A DNA stretch of 52,712 nucleotides from Psychrobacter faecalis (GTDB lineage: Bacteria; Pseudomonadota; Gammaproteobacteria; Pseudomonadales; Moraxellaceae): assembly GCF_016107575.1 (NCBI RefSeq), contig NZ_JABAST010000020.1, positions 1-52,712 on the forward strand, in the 5' to 3' direction. How positions within the stretch are numbered: the first letter of the stretch is position 1; each line of letters begins with the position of its first letter. The position numbers and the translations under genes are program-made. Below are positions 18,123 through 27,865 of this stretch, in pieces. The notes under the pieces were generated by a model. The model was not told where the DNA came from. It was given only the letters and a program-made list of their open reading frames with translations, and ran no database searches.

Positions 18123-19385
18123 TTAGTCTTGCTCATACATTTTTGGATCATTAAAAGTAACGATTTCTTCTTCAAACTCAGGCTTTACTTTAACGATAAA
18201 GTCATCACGTGACAAACCCATCGCTAGAGGAATCGAGCTTGCGATATAAGTAGATGAGTAAGTACCAGCAAGTAGACCAATAAACAGGGCAGCCGAGAAC
18301 CAGAATAAGCCATCACCGCCTAAGAATAACATCGCTAGTACTACCAATAGTACCGTTGAGATGGTCATAATCGTACGGCGCAGCGTCTCTGTCAATGACA
18401 AATCAACCGTTTGACGCGGCGTGATACCACGCACGCGGCGGAAGTTTTCACGAATACGGTCATAAACGACGATCGTATCGTTCAGCGAGTAACCAATCAA
18501 CGCCAGTACAGCAGCTAGGACAGTTAAATCAAACGGAAAACCAAATAAGGCAAAGACCCCGATGGTTACCACCGCATCATGGAATAGCGACAGTACTGCG
18601 CCAAGCGCTAGCTTAAACTGGAAGCGTAGGGCAACATAGCCAAGCATACAAGCCAATGCCAATGCCAATGCCATAACCGAGTTTAAGTAGATTTCGTTAC
18701 CGACTTGGCTACCGATTATATTAACGTTACTGATTTCAACGTTATTATTAGGCAATGCTAATGCTTTACTCAGGCTGGCGTTCAGTCCATCGACGTTATC
18801 TGACTGTGGTGGCAAGCGTACTAAAAGCTCTTGGCGCGTACCTAGATACTGTACGACCGCATCGTCAAAGCCATTATCGGCTAGGGCATTTACCACATCG
18901 GCTTGCTCAGCAGGCTGCTCATAACGCACATCTGCTGAAACCCCGCCGGTAAAATCAAGACCTAGATTTAGACCATTAACGGCGATGGCGATAATACTGC
19001 CAATCACCATCAGAAGCGATAGAAGTGCCATCGGCTTTTCTAACTTCATAAATGGGATGATACGTTGATCGCCAATGGCTTTGATACCACCTTCTGCGTA
19101 AGCAGCGGCATCTTCGGCAGAACCACCTAACATCAAATTAGGATCAACCGCTGCTGTGTTACCAGATGCTTGGGTCGCCAAGGCTTGATTTTCTTTCCCA
19201 CCGCGGCGGGTTTTTGAACCGGTCAATTTAGAGGTTCTAGGATTATTAGCTTGCGTATTACTGCCTTTGCCATCACGGCGCGGTTTTTTACGGCGGCGCG
19301 TACCAGTAGTATTTGCTTCACCGTTTGAGCCATTTCGATCTGGGTTATTTTCTTGTTCTAGCGGATTGTTATTATCGATAGCCAT
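18123..19385 (-). CDS. secF: Protein translocase subunit SecF, N-terminally extended
   Basis: Inner-membrane partner of SecD that uses the proton gradient to help pull exported proteins through SecYEG. GLNLGLDFTGGVSADVRYE is the conserved first periplasmic motif, and ALIGYSLNDTIVVYDRIREN with TIMTISTVLLVVLAMLFLGG belongs to the helix 4-6 core. Six membrane helices are visible. A hydrophilic N-terminal region of about 110 residues, rich in Asn, Lys and Arg (TRRRKKPRR, TRRGGKENQ), precedes helix 1. E. coli SecF has 323 residues against 420 here. secD lies 9 bp upstream. Confidence 0.95.
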   Translation of the reverse strand: MAIDNNNPLEQENNPDRNGSNGEANTTGTRRRKKPRRDGKGSNTQANNPRTSKLTGSKTRRGGKENQALATQASGNTAAVDPNLMLGGSAEDAAAYAEGGIKAIGDQRIIPFMKLEKPMALLSLLMVIGSIIAIAVNGLNLGLDFTGGVSADVRYEQPAEQADVVNALADNGFDDAVVQYLGTRQELLVRLPPQSDNVDGLNASLSKALALPNNNVEISNVNIIGSQVGNEIYLNSVMALALALACMLGYVALRFQFKLALGAVLSLFHDAVVTIGVFALFGFPFDLTVLAAVLALIGYSLNDTIVVYDRIRENFRRVRGITPRQTVDLSLTETLRRTIMTISTVLLVVLAMLFLGGDGLFWFSAALFIGLLAGTYSSTYIASSIPLAMGLSRDDFIVKVKPEFEEEIVTFNDPKMYEQD

Positions 19386-19394
19386 AGTTTTCTC

Positions 19395-21272
19395 CTAACC
19401 GATGCTCAGACGTTTGATAGATTTGCGCTTGCCGTAAGCAATTTGTATCAGCGCACGCGTCACCAAAATGGCGGTAAATAGCGAGCTGACAATACCAATC
19501 GCGAGGGTAATCGCAAAGCCTTTAATCGGACCCGTACCTATCGCAAATAAGATAAAGGCGACCAGTAAGGTTGTGATATTGGCATCGAAAATACTACTAA
19601 AAGCACGGTCAAAACCTGCGACGATGGCGGATTTTGGCCGGACACCATTTGCCAGCTCCTCACGTATCCGCTCAAAGATCAGCACGTTGGCATCGACCGC
19701 CATACCAATGGTCAAGACAATACCAGCAATACCCGGTAGGGTGAGTGATGAGCCTAAGATTGACATGATAGCAATGATAATAATGACGTTAATTGCTAGG
19801 GCCACGTTGGCAATGACGCCAAATAAGCGATAGAAAACAATCATAAAGGCGAAAACTAATAGATAACCCACTTGGGTAGAGAATAAGCCTTTTTCGATAT
19901 TTTCTTGACCGAGTGATGGACCAATCGTACGCTCTTCCACGAAATACATCGGTGCTGCTAGCGCCCCTGAACGTAGTAAAAGGGCAAGCTCAGCCGCTTC
20001 AGCGCTACTGTCAAGTCCAGTAATACGGAATGACGAGCCCAGTACCGCTTGGATATTGGCACGGTTAATGACTTTGGTTTCTGCATACGGTGTACGTACT
20101 TCAACCGTCTCACCAGTCGCTGGGTCTTCTTTATAAGCGATACGTTGTTTATTCTCAATAAACAGCACCGCCATTTGTTTACCGACAGCAGTACGGGTAG
20201 CGTTTTGCATGAGCTTGCCACCAGCACTATCTAGGGTAATGCTGACTTCAGGCGAGCCATTTTCATCGATGCCTGTCTGAGCATTGGTGACTTTATCACC
20301 GGTGACAATCGCTTGACGCTCAAGCAATACTGGCGGACCATCGAGTGTTTCAAAGGGGAACGCTTCAGTGCCAGCAGGCGGAATACCGCCCATATAGTTT
20401 TCAGCACCTTCAGCAACCATACGGAACTCAAGGTTAGCCGTACGACCAAGGACACGTTTTGCCTCAGCGGTATCTTGTACGCCTGGAAGTTCAACGACGA
20501 TACGGCTAGCACCTTGCGATTGTACCAAAGCTTCAGTCACGCCAAGCTCAGCAATACGATTGCGTAGGGTGGTCAAGTTTTGGTTGACCGCGTAGCTATT
20601 GATTTCATCTAAGGTGGCATCGTTATACGCTAAAATTAGCGCTGGGCCTTGCTCATCAATCGAAGACTGTAGCGTGAAAGTATTACCCATCGAGCCTTGT
20701 AAGATGTTTTGCGCACGGTTACGGGTATCGGTATCAGCGAAATGCAGCACCACGCCACGTTTTTCGGTTTTGATACCTTTTACCGCAATACGCTCAGCAC
20801 GTAAGTCACGGCGCATATCACGACTGGCACTGGTCAAACGCTGCTCGAGCGCTTTATCCATATCCACTTCTAGTACAAAACGTACACCGCCGCGCAAATC
20901 AAGCCCGAGTTTCATCGGTTTTGCACCGATATCACGCAACCACTCTGGGGTCGTTTGTGCCAAGTTTAGTGCGACCACATAGTCCTCGCCCAAATTCTGA
21001 CGCAGCACTTCCTGAGCTTTTAGCTGATCGACTGGATTATCGAGACGCACCAGCGCGCTGTTGCCCTCAAAGGTACCATCATGATTATTGATGCCAGCCT
21101 CTTCAAGTAAGCTTTTAGACTGGGTCAAAATACCTTCAGACAGCTGTGTACCTGCTGCGGCACTGGTAATCTGTACGGCAGGTTCATCAGGATAGAGGTT
21201 AGGGGCCGCATATAGACCGGCAATGATAAGCACGACGGCGATGAGTAAGTATTTCCAAGCGGGATATTGCAT
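19395..21272 (-). CDS. secD: Protein translocase subunit SecD
   Basis: Large RND-type subunit of the SecDF complex. The first helix is at residues 5-22 (YLLIAVVLIIAGLYAAPNLY), followed by the periplasmic domain opening with LGLDLRGGVRFVLEVD. The C-terminal helices include IAGIVLTIGMAVDANVLIFERIREEL, the proton-pathway region, and FAITLAIGIVSSLFTAI. The frame is open to 21317, but ATG at 21272 follows AAAGAAG and gives MQYPAWKYLL, the family N terminus, and 625 residues (E. coli 615). Transcribed with secF. Confidence 0.95.
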   Translation of the reverse strand: MQYPAWKYLLIAVVLIIAGLYAAPNLYPDEPAVQITSAAAGTQLSEGILTQSKSLLEEAGINNHDGTFEGNSALVRLDNPVDQLKAQEVLRQNLGEDYVVALNLAQTTPEWLRDIGAKPMKLGLDLRGGVRFVLEVDMDKALEQRLTSASRDMRRDLRAERIAVKGIKTEKRGVVLHFADTDTRNRAQNILQGSMGNTFTLQSSIDEQGPALILAYNDATLDEINSYAVNQNLTTLRNRIAELGVTEALVQSQGASRIVVELPGVQDTAEAKRVLGRTANLEFRMVAEGAENYMGGIPPAGTEAFPFETLDGPPVLLERQAIVTGDKVTNAQTGIDENGSPEVSITLDSAGGKLMQNATRTAVGKQMAVLFIENKQRIAYKEDPATGETVEVRTPYAETKVINRANIQAVLGSSFRITGLDSSAEAAELALLLRSGALAAPMYFVEERTIGPSLGQENIEKGLFSTQVGYLLVFAFMIVFYRLFGVIANVALAINVIIIIAIMSILGSSLTLPGIAGIVLTIGMAVDANVLIFERIREELANGVRPKSAIVAGFDRAFSSIFDANITTLLVAFILFAIGTGPIKGFAITLAIGIVSSLFTAILVTRALIQIAYGKRKSIKRLSIG

Positions 21273-21469
21273 AATCACTTCTTTAAGTTGATAAACTACT
21301 GGCGACGCAGGCCACAAGTTAGCAGATGGGAAGTTAGCGATAACAATGGCAGGTGATTAAATGGAGAGCTACTATTGTGTGTTAGTAGTCGTACTAAATT
21401 CTGCACCACTGCGATCATCCGCGATGATAGTAAAGCAAAAAACGGTTAAGCGTAAACAGTAAAGCGAAA

Positions 21470-21496
21470 AATGACCGTAAATAATGTACGGTCATT
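21470..21496 (-). terminator. Terminator between yajC and secD
   Basis: AATGACCGTA and TACGGTCATT form a perfect 10 bp stem with a 7-base loop, and read on the minus strand are followed by TTTTTCGCTTT. It lies 86 bp past yajC and about 200 bp before secD, so yajC and secDF may be separate transcripts. Confidence 0.75.
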
Positions 21497-21581
21497 TTAC
21501 AGTCATTACAACCAATAATTGATATCTAGCAGCAATTAAGCTCAATAAAAGTTTGTCAATTATTGAATTTCTAAATGACAA

Positions 21582-21911
21582 TTAAACGCTTTCAATCGTG
21601 CCAGCCGGCAATACTGAAATCACGGACGCACGTTGCACTTTAACATCGGTATGATTGTTTAAGCTCACTACCGCATAATCACCTTCCAATGCCTTAATAC
21701 GGCCCATAAGACCACCAGCAAAAATGATTTCGCTGCCAACGGTCAACGCGTTGACCATCGCACGGTGCTCTTTGGTACGCTTAGACTGTGGGCGAATCAC
21801 CAAAAAGTAAAAAATGGCAAAAAAGGCAACCGGCAACAAGATTTGACCAAACATTGACGCAGCGCCGGCAGTTTCTGGTGCCGCATGGGCCGCTTGAATG
21901 AATAAGCTCAT
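21582..21911 (-). CDS. yajC: Sec translocon accessory protein YajC
   Basis: Single-pass inner-membrane protein that associates with SecDF. 109 residues; helix near 22-40 (ILLPVAFFAIFYFLVIRPQ) ends in the diagnostic RPQSKR, followed by EHRAMVNALTVGSEIIFAGGLMGRI, the conserved soluble domain. Unlike the common tgt-yajC-secD-secF order, no tgt gene is upstream here, and a strong hairpin separates it from secD. Confidence 0.93.
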   Translation of the reverse strand: MSLFIQAAHAAPETAGAASMFGQILLPVAFFAIFYFLVIRPQSKRTKEHRAMVNALTVGSEIIFAGGLMGRIKALEGDYAVVSLNNHTDVKVQRASVISVLPAGTIESV

Positions 21912-22423
21912 AATTTCTCTCAGTAAGTCATAGATAAGAATAAATTTACACGCATAGTAACAAAAAATCTCAGGCTTGGTAACTGTTAATCATAGGCTGA
22001 GAGCGTTTTTGTTAAAACTCACGGACTAACCATGACCGTTATAATGGTGGGCGTTTTCTTATTATAAAGGATATAAGGATAAGTTACTGAGCAGACAAAA
22101 AAGCCAAATGTTAAGTTAACATAAAGCTATGATAAATTTATATTAACTTTATCAGTTTAAAATTTCGTGGGCATAAATTTATAAGTAACTGATAAGTATG
22201 GTAATTTATTGCGAAACACTATTATTAACATTGATATTAAACAAGCTCTTATCATAAACCAAATGGCTGTATAATAGAGTTGTTTGAGCGCGTTTTTAGT
22301 GATTGGATAGAAATGCATTCGCATTTATCGGCTATTATTTTCTATCTGCTGGCGCTTGCGCATGATATATTGTGATTTCCTTTTTCTTCTTTGTTTAGGT
22401 TACCTAACTTGTTTACCTTTTTT
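21912..22423. other. Intergenic region between divergent yajC and the CNNM gene
   Basis: About 510 bp without a supported gene. It is AT-rich around 22060-22230 and contains a -10-like TATAAT (22271-22276) on the plus strand without a convincing -35. A small AATGC-ATTC-GCATT dyad is at 22314-22327. It presumably carries both promoters. Confidence 0.4.
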
Positions 22424-23734
22424 ATGTCTGTACCTCGCTTATACCGTCCGCGCGCTTGCCGCAAAGACGCTTCTGCTGAACCTCCCCCGACGATGGGTGG
22501 CAATGGTCGCTCTTATGTGATCAGATTTAATAGTAAATCGTTTTTCGCGTTTATTCTATTGCTAACCTCTTTGCTACCACAAGCGGTTTGGGCGGCGGGC
22601 GAGGTAGCAAATCCTACTGCTAGTAGCGTTCTACTGCTTATTTTATTTGTGCTCATTGCCATTGGCATCTCGTTCATTTGTTCGCTCGCCGAGGCGGCAT
22701 TATTGAGTATGACGCCGTCATATATTGCTGACTTGCAAGAAACGAACCCAAAAAAATCCAACATGCTAAAACGCCTAAAGGTCGATAATATCGATCAGTC
22801 GTTAGCAGCTATCTTAACGTTAAATACCGTGGCGCATACTTTAGGCTCGATTGGGGCGGGTGCGCAGGCGACGATTGTCTTTGGTAGTGCTTGGTTTGGA
22901 CTTTTTTCGGCGTTCATGACCTTGGCTATTTTGTTTTTATCCGAAATCATGCCAAAAACCCTAGGCACTATTTATTGGCGTCAATTGGGCGGCATGGTTG
23001 CTTATTTTGTCCGCGGTATTATTTTGCTGCTCTATCCTTTGATTTGGTTCTCAGAAAAATTAACCAAACTACTGGTACGCGGTAAAGAGCCGCAAGCGTT
23101 TAGCCGCCGTGAATTCGCGGCACTCGCGAGCATTGGCGAAGAATCAGGACAAATCGATCCCTTAGAGTCACGTATTATTCGTAATCTATTGGCATTTGGG
23201 GCGATTAAAGTTGAAGATATCATGACCCCGCGTTCGGTAATGCTTGCATTTGAAGAGCATAAAACCGTCGCTGATTTATTGGTTGATCGGCCAAAACTGA
23301 CCTTTTCGCGTTTGCCAATTTATGATGGCGATTTGGACAATATCACCGGTTTTGTCTTAAAAACTGACATGCTTTTGGCAAAATTTAATCATGCTGCTCA
23401 TAAACCGCTGACCCAGTTTAAACGCGACATTACCTTTGTATTTTCAAAGATGAAACTGTTTGATTTATTAGAGCTGATGCTAAAAAACCGTATTCATATT
23501 GCTATCACCGTTGGTGAGTACGGCGAAGTTAAAGGCTTGGTAACTTTAGAAGATGTGTTTGAAACTTTATTAGGGCTTGAAATTGTCGATGAGATAGATC
23601 GCGTCGAAGACATGCAAGCCTTAGCTCGGCAGATGATGGACAGACGCGTTGAGCGTTTAGGCATGAAGCTCAGCGATGATGAAAGTTATGAAGACGGCCA
23701 TAATGAACACAAGCATGAGAAAAATGGTCATTAA
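22424..23734 (+). CDS. CNNM (DUF21) and CBS-pair membrane protein
   Basis: Membrane protein of the CorB/CNNM group, relatives of which affect magnesium or other divalent ion movement. After a hydrophobic segment ending AVWAA (about residues 40-60), the DUF21 domain runs roughly from 65 to 230 (SLAEAALLSMTPSYI, LTLNTVAHTLGSIGAGAQA, LFLSEIMPKTLG). A CBS pair begins VEDIMTPRSVMLAF and ends GLVTLEDVFETLLGLEIVDE. No CorC/HlyC C-terminal domain is evident; the tail is Glu/His-rich. The start is unsure: TTG at 22391, ATG at 22424 or ATG at 22493 all lack a clear ribosome site. Confidence 0.87.
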   Translation: MSVPRLYRPRACRKDASAEPPPTMGGNGRSYVIRFNSKSFFAFILLLTSLLPQAVWAAGEVANPTASSVLLLILFVLIAIGISFICSLAEAALLSMTPSYIADLQETNPKKSNMLKRLKVDNIDQSLAAILTLNTVAHTLGSIGAGAQATIVFGSAWFGLFSAFMTLAILFLSEIMPKTLGTIYWRQLGGMVAYFVRGIILLLYPLIWFSEKLTKLLVRGKEPQAFSRREFAALASIGEESGQIDPLESRIIRNLLAFGAIKVEDIMTPRSVMLAFEEHKTVADLLVDRPKLTFSRLPIYDGDLDNITGFVLKTDMLLAKFNHAAHKPLTQFKRDITFVFSKMKLFDLLELMLKNRIHIAITVGEYGEVKGLVTLEDVFETLLGLEIVDEIDRVEDMQALARQMMDRRVERLGMKLSDDESYEDGHNEHKHEKNGH

Positions 23735-24020
23735 AAATTGGACTGAGCAGATAAATGCACAGCACTGTTTTGCGTGAGATTCGCAATAATCACACAGGGT
23801 GTCACATAGCTGTGAGAATTGGGTGATAGGCTAAAACTAACATAACAATGTGTCGTTAATTAACCTAAGTTTTACACACAAATAGCCTTAAAACAAAAGA
23901 ATTATAAGCGCCTGATAAATTTAGGTCTTAAGTCAATGTATGACCATAATCTATCGCCATAACATTATTTGGCTTTAACGACACACGACGATAATGATAA
24001 TAGTATTACTAAGGAATATC

Positions 24021-24515
24021 ATGAAACGACTATGGGGAAAAGGGCTAATTGCTCTATTGATAAAAAGTGCTGGCGTGACAGCGGTAGTGGCCGCTGCTGG
24101 CGCTATTAGTATCAACGCGCAAGCGGCGACCATGAGCAATGCGCTGGTACAAAACTACGCCGCTGCCATGAAATCAGCTGCCAATAGCCAAAACACCAAT
24201 CAAGTTGCGCGCTTGGTGTCTGATGATGCACTGATTTCGATGTCCAGAAAAGGCAAAACCACCAGCCTTGATAAAGACGCTTATCTGCAACTGCTGCAAA
24301 GAAGCTGGCGTGATACGTCAAATTATCGCTACGATATTACGGTGGATAACATTGTGATTACGGGCGACCAAGCCAAAGCCAATGTCACCACCAATGAAAG
24401 CTGGGTAAAAGACGGTCAAAAAGTTTCATTTGTCACTTCATCGCGGGTCACACTGACTTTATCTACAGGTAATGCGGTGCTTTTACGCGCGGTCTCACAA
24501 GTGACCATCAACTAA
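24021..24515 (+). CDS. Secreted NTF2-like (SnoaL/DUF4440-type) protein, unknown function
   Basis: 164 residues with an N-terminal signal peptide: MKRLWGKG, a hydrophobic Ala/Val stretch, and a probable cut after NAQA near residue 36. The mature part, with NALVQNYAAAMKSAANSQNTNQV at the first helix and later strands VKDGQKVSFVTSSRVTLTL, has the length and alternation of an NTF2-like cone fold; this assignment is by pattern only. The frame is open to 23994, but ATG at 24021 follows AAGGAATATC and begins a proper signal peptide. It precedes mltD by 171 bp. Confidence 0.65.
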   Translation: MKRLWGKGLIALLIKSAGVTAVVAAAGAISINAQAATMSNALVQNYAAAMKSAANSQNTNQVARLVSDDALISMSRKGKTTSLDKDAYLQLLQRSWRDTSNYRYDITVDNIVITGDQAKANVTTNESWVKDGQKVSFVTSSRVTLTLSTGNAVLLRAVSQVTIN

Positions 24516-24686
24516 AAATTAGTCATATATCAAGTTCTGTATAATGAAGTAAGCCATCAAAAGATAGGACGGATGACTTTTTGCGCATTATCTTTACGAT
24601 TAGGCTGGTTTTTGTCTGATATTGCGTACTATACTGTCGATTAACTTTATTTTATCACTTATTGTTGTTAGGAAACTTCCACTATC

Positions 24687-27600
24687 ATGTCTACTGTGTC
24701 ATCAAAATCTCGCTCCTTTATCGCTTTACCATTGACGCTGGCGGTGTCGACTTTACTTATCAGTGCTTGTAGTAATACCTCAGCGGTAAAAAAGACGGGT
24801 GCGACCGGCAGCTCAGCTGTGGTTAACAAACGTCCCGCTACTCAAGTGACTAAACCAAGCACGGGCGCTGATTATTCAACGGCTTTTTTGGATGCTGAGA
24901 GCTTAGATGAGCTGGCAGATTTATTAGAAGCGACTGATATGACGATGGTTGAAGGCAATAAACTTGCTATTCAACAATATGGTGATTTGTGGAATCGCTT
25001 GCGTGCAGGCTACCGTATGAATGGTGGACGCCCTGTTTATAATCAGCGTATTGAAGCGCAAAAAGGTTGGTTTACCAGTCGCCAAGACTATCTAAACCGT
25101 TTAACCGCCCGTGCCAGTCGCTACCTTTACCATACGGTGCGAGAAGCTGAGCGCCGTAATATTCCAACCGAACTTGCGTTATTGCCAGTGATTGAGAGCT
25201 CCTACGATCCAAGTGGTACCAGTAGTGCCGCCGCCGCAGGTTTATGGCAGTTTATTCCAAGTACTGGGCGTATCTATGGTCTAAATCAAAGTAGTACCTA
25301 TGATGGTCGCCGTGATGTGATTGAATCAACGCGTGCCGCTTACGACTTTTTGACTGCGCTGCATAATCAATTTGGCAGTTGGGAGCTGGCACTAGCTGCT
25401 TATAACGCCGGTCCTGGTCGCGTACAAAAAGCCATTGATGCCAATGCGGCGCGCGGTTTGCCGACCGATTATTGGTCGCTCAGACTACCGACTGAAACCA
25501 TGAACTATGTACCGCGCTTTTTGGCGGTTGCCGAAATCGTTGCCAAGCCTGAGCAATATGGCGTCTATCTGCCTGCTATTGCTAACCGTCAGCATTTCCG
25601 TAGTGTACCGGTCAATTATGGTGTAAGCCTAGCTGAAGTGTCGCAAGTGACAGGGGTCAGTTACGATGAGTTAGAAAGGCTGAATACGGCGCTGACATCA
25701 GCGCGCGTCGACGCATCAGGCCCGCAGCGTATTATCATTCCAAACGATGTCAGCTTGACGACAGATGCTAAGCTTAGCTCGTTAAGAGGTAATGGTAGTA
25801 GTAATGTCATTGCTTCTAGCAATACCAGTATTAGCACGACGCCTAGCTATTCAGGCTCAACCACACCAAGCTACAATAATAAACCATACACCAGTAGTGG
25901 CTCATTACCGACTACCGGCAGCGCCCTTGCAGAGTATGCCGCGAGCGCAAGCGTACCGCAGCAGACCACCAGTTATATTCCGCCGACGGCTTCACCGACC
26001 AGCAGCTCCGTTTATAGTAACAACAATACCGTCCGTACTGAGCCACCGCTGACGTCTGCTGAAACCAAAAAGATTAACGCTGAACTAAAGAGCAGTAACA
26101 GCTTACCGACCACATCGGCGCAAATTACGCAAAACAATACCATCATTCAAGAGCCGCCATTAAGTAAAGCGGAACGTGATTACATTGCCAATCAGATTCG
26201 TATTAGTACGCCTGAAACCAATATCGTCAATGCCGATGGTAATATCAACCTATCAGCTGTTCAGACGCAGCAGTCGATTTTAGAAGCGACTGGGCAAGAG
26301 AAGAAACTGAGCTTCCCGAAAAAATCGGCTAGCAAACCAAAACCACAAGGCACGCGTAGCACTTATACCGTCAAGCGCGGCGATACCTTGGCGAATATTG
26401 CTAGTCGTGCTGGTGTTAGCTGGCGTGATATCGCTGAATGGAATCAGATAGATGCGAGTGCCAATCTGCTAGCAGGCAGCACATTATACTTATATAACGC
26501 CAAATCTATCGAGCCATTGAGTAGTGCGAGCAATACCGCCGCAAGCCAGCCTGAAAGCTATATCGTTCAAGGCGGTGATACGCTAATCGGTACCGCCAAT
26601 CGCTTTGGTTTGTCAGTGACTCAGCTAGCCACCTACAATAATCTGAGCAGTAGAGCAGACTTGCTACGTGGGCAAAAACTGTGGTTGGTACCTGGTAAAG
26701 TCACCGCGCCTGCGGCCACGCCTGCTGCGCCATCGACCAAACCTAGTAAATCCAGTACGGCTACCAAAAATTATAAAGTCAAACCGGGCGATGGTTTGAT
26801 TGCGCTATCTCGTCAATTTAATGTACCGACCACCACCTTGGCAAATTTAAATAATATGGGTACGATGGACTCACTATACGTCGGTCAAATCTTAAAAGTG
26901 CCTGCCAATGTAGACTTTACTGCCGCAAATACTAGCTCTAGCAGCGCTAGCAATCCTGTGAAAACCAATAGTCCTACAAGCACAGTGGCAACGACTAACT
27001 ATAAGGTTAAATCGGGTGATACTTTAATTGGTATTGCAAATAGTGTTGGTATCAGTCCTGAAGAGCTAGCAGCCGTCAACCCTAACTTTGATGCCAAAGC
27101 GCGCTTACAGCGTGGTCAGACAATCAAAGTGCCTGTCACCAAAGATTTGGTCGATCGTCAGCTTAATGACAAAGCGGTTAGCTATAAAGTAAAATCAGGC
27201 GATACGTTAACGGGCGTTGCTCAGCGTTACAATATTGGCTTAAGTGATTTGGCCGCTGCCAATAATTTAAAAACCAATTCTAATCTGATATTGGGTCGGA
27301 CGATTACCATTCCTGCAAACGGTACGGTCAGTGTTGCTAGCACGTCTAACAATACTAGTAACAATAGTAAGAGCAGCACCGCAAGTACAGAAACAGCCAG
27401 TAGCACCAGCGCTGGTAAAAAACTTGGTAATACCGAAAGCTATAAAGTAAAAGCGGGCGATGGTCTGATTGCGCTAGCGCGTCAGTTTGGGATATCGGTA
27501 GAGGATTTGGCGGCGACCAATAATTTGGCGACCAACGCCCAGTTACAACGTGGGCAGACCATCAAAGTACCAAAAGCAACGGTCAGCTATACCGTGGGCT

Positions 27601-27728
27601 CGGGCGATAGTTTGATTGGCCTAGCACGTAAGTATGGCGTATCCACCAAAGAGCTTGCCGATATGAACAATATCGCTGTCGATACCATGCTACAACGCGG
27701 TCAACGTTTAACCGTACCGAATCGCTAA
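24687..27728 (+). CDS. mltD: MltD-like membrane-bound lytic murein transglycosylase with seven LysM repeats
   Basis: Lipoprotein (lipobox LISAC, Cys near residue 28) that cleaves peptidoglycan between MurNAc and GlcNAc to give 1,6-anhydro ends. The family 1 SLT domain covers about residues 140-265, with catalytic Glu at LLPVIESSYD (near 169), AAGLWQFIPSTGR and ALAAYNAGPGRV. A Ser/Thr/Asn-rich linker (about 370-560) leads to seven LysM modules from about 560 to the end, each of the form (Y)xVKxGDxLIxIA...L..NN....L..GQ.L.VP. A degenerate eighth may follow the SLT domain. E. coli MltD has 452 residues and two LysMs, against 1013 here. Confidence 0.93.
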   Translation: MSTVSSKSRSFIALPLTLAVSTLLISACSNTSAVKKTGATGSSAVVNKRPATQVTKPSTGADYSTAFLDAESLDELADLLEATDMTMVEGNKLAIQQYGDLWNRLRAGYRMNGGRPVYNQRIEAQKGWFTSRQDYLNRLTARASRYLYHTVREAERRNIPTELALLPVIESSYDPSGTSSAAAAGLWQFIPSTGRIYGLNQSSTYDGRRDVIESTRAAYDFLTALHNQFGSWELALAAYNAGPGRVQKAIDANAARGLPTDYWSLRLPTETMNYVPRFLAVAEIVAKPEQYGVYLPAIANRQHFRSVPVNYGVSLAEVSQVTGVSYDELERLNTALTSARVDASGPQRIIIPNDVSLTTDAKLSSLRGNGSSNVIASSNTSISTTPSYSGSTTPSYNNKPYTSSGSLPTTGSALAEYAASASVPQQTTSYIPPTASPTSSSVYSNNNTVRTEPPLTSAETKKINAELKSSNSLPTTSAQITQNNTIIQEPPLSKAERDYIANQIRISTPETNIVNADGNINLSAVQTQQSILEATGQEKKLSFPKKSASKPKPQGTRSTYTVKRGDTLANIASRAGVSWRDIAEWNQIDASANLLAGSTLYLYNAKSIEPLSSASNTAASQPESYIVQGGDTLIGTANRFGLSVTQLATYNNLSSRADLLRGQKLWLVPGKVTAPAATPAAPSTKPSKSSTATKNYKVKPGDGLIALSRQFNVPTTTLANLNNMGTMDSLYVGQILKVPANVDFTAANTSSSSASNPVKTNSPTSTVATTNYKVKSGDTLIGIANSVGISPEELAAVNPNFDAKARLQRGQTIKVPVTKDLVDRQLNDKAVSYKVKSGDTLTGVAQRYNIGLSDLAAANNLKTNSNLILGRTITIPANGTVSVASTSNNTSNNSKSSTASTETASSTSAGKKLGNTESYKVKAGDGLIALARQFGISVEDLAATNNLATNAQLQRGQTIKVPKATVSYTVGSGDSLIGLARKYGVSTKELADMNNIAVDTMLQRGQRLTVPNR

Positions 27729-27764
27729 TGTAGAATGTAATCGCATTTGACAAATTTTAAGCAT

Positions 27765-27800
27765 TAAAAAAAGCTGCTCTTTTATAAGAGCAGCTTTTTT
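27765..27800 (+). terminator. Terminator shared by the two transglycosylase genes
   Basis: AAAAAAAGCTGCTCTT and AAGAGCAGCTTTTTT form a perfect long stem with A- and T-runs on both sides. It sits between the convergent mltD and mltF-like genes and should work in both directions. Confidence 0.9.
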
Positions 27801-27865
27801 ATTGGCATTACTTTGTTCAAGATTTAAGACTTTATTCAAGGTTTAGAGCCTTTAGCACGACCATA

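Noticed and set aside
26366..27725. Possible tandem DNA repeat array at the end of mltD
   Set aside because: The periodicity reflects diverged LysM protein modules separated by variable linkers, not identical DNA repeats or a CRISPR array.
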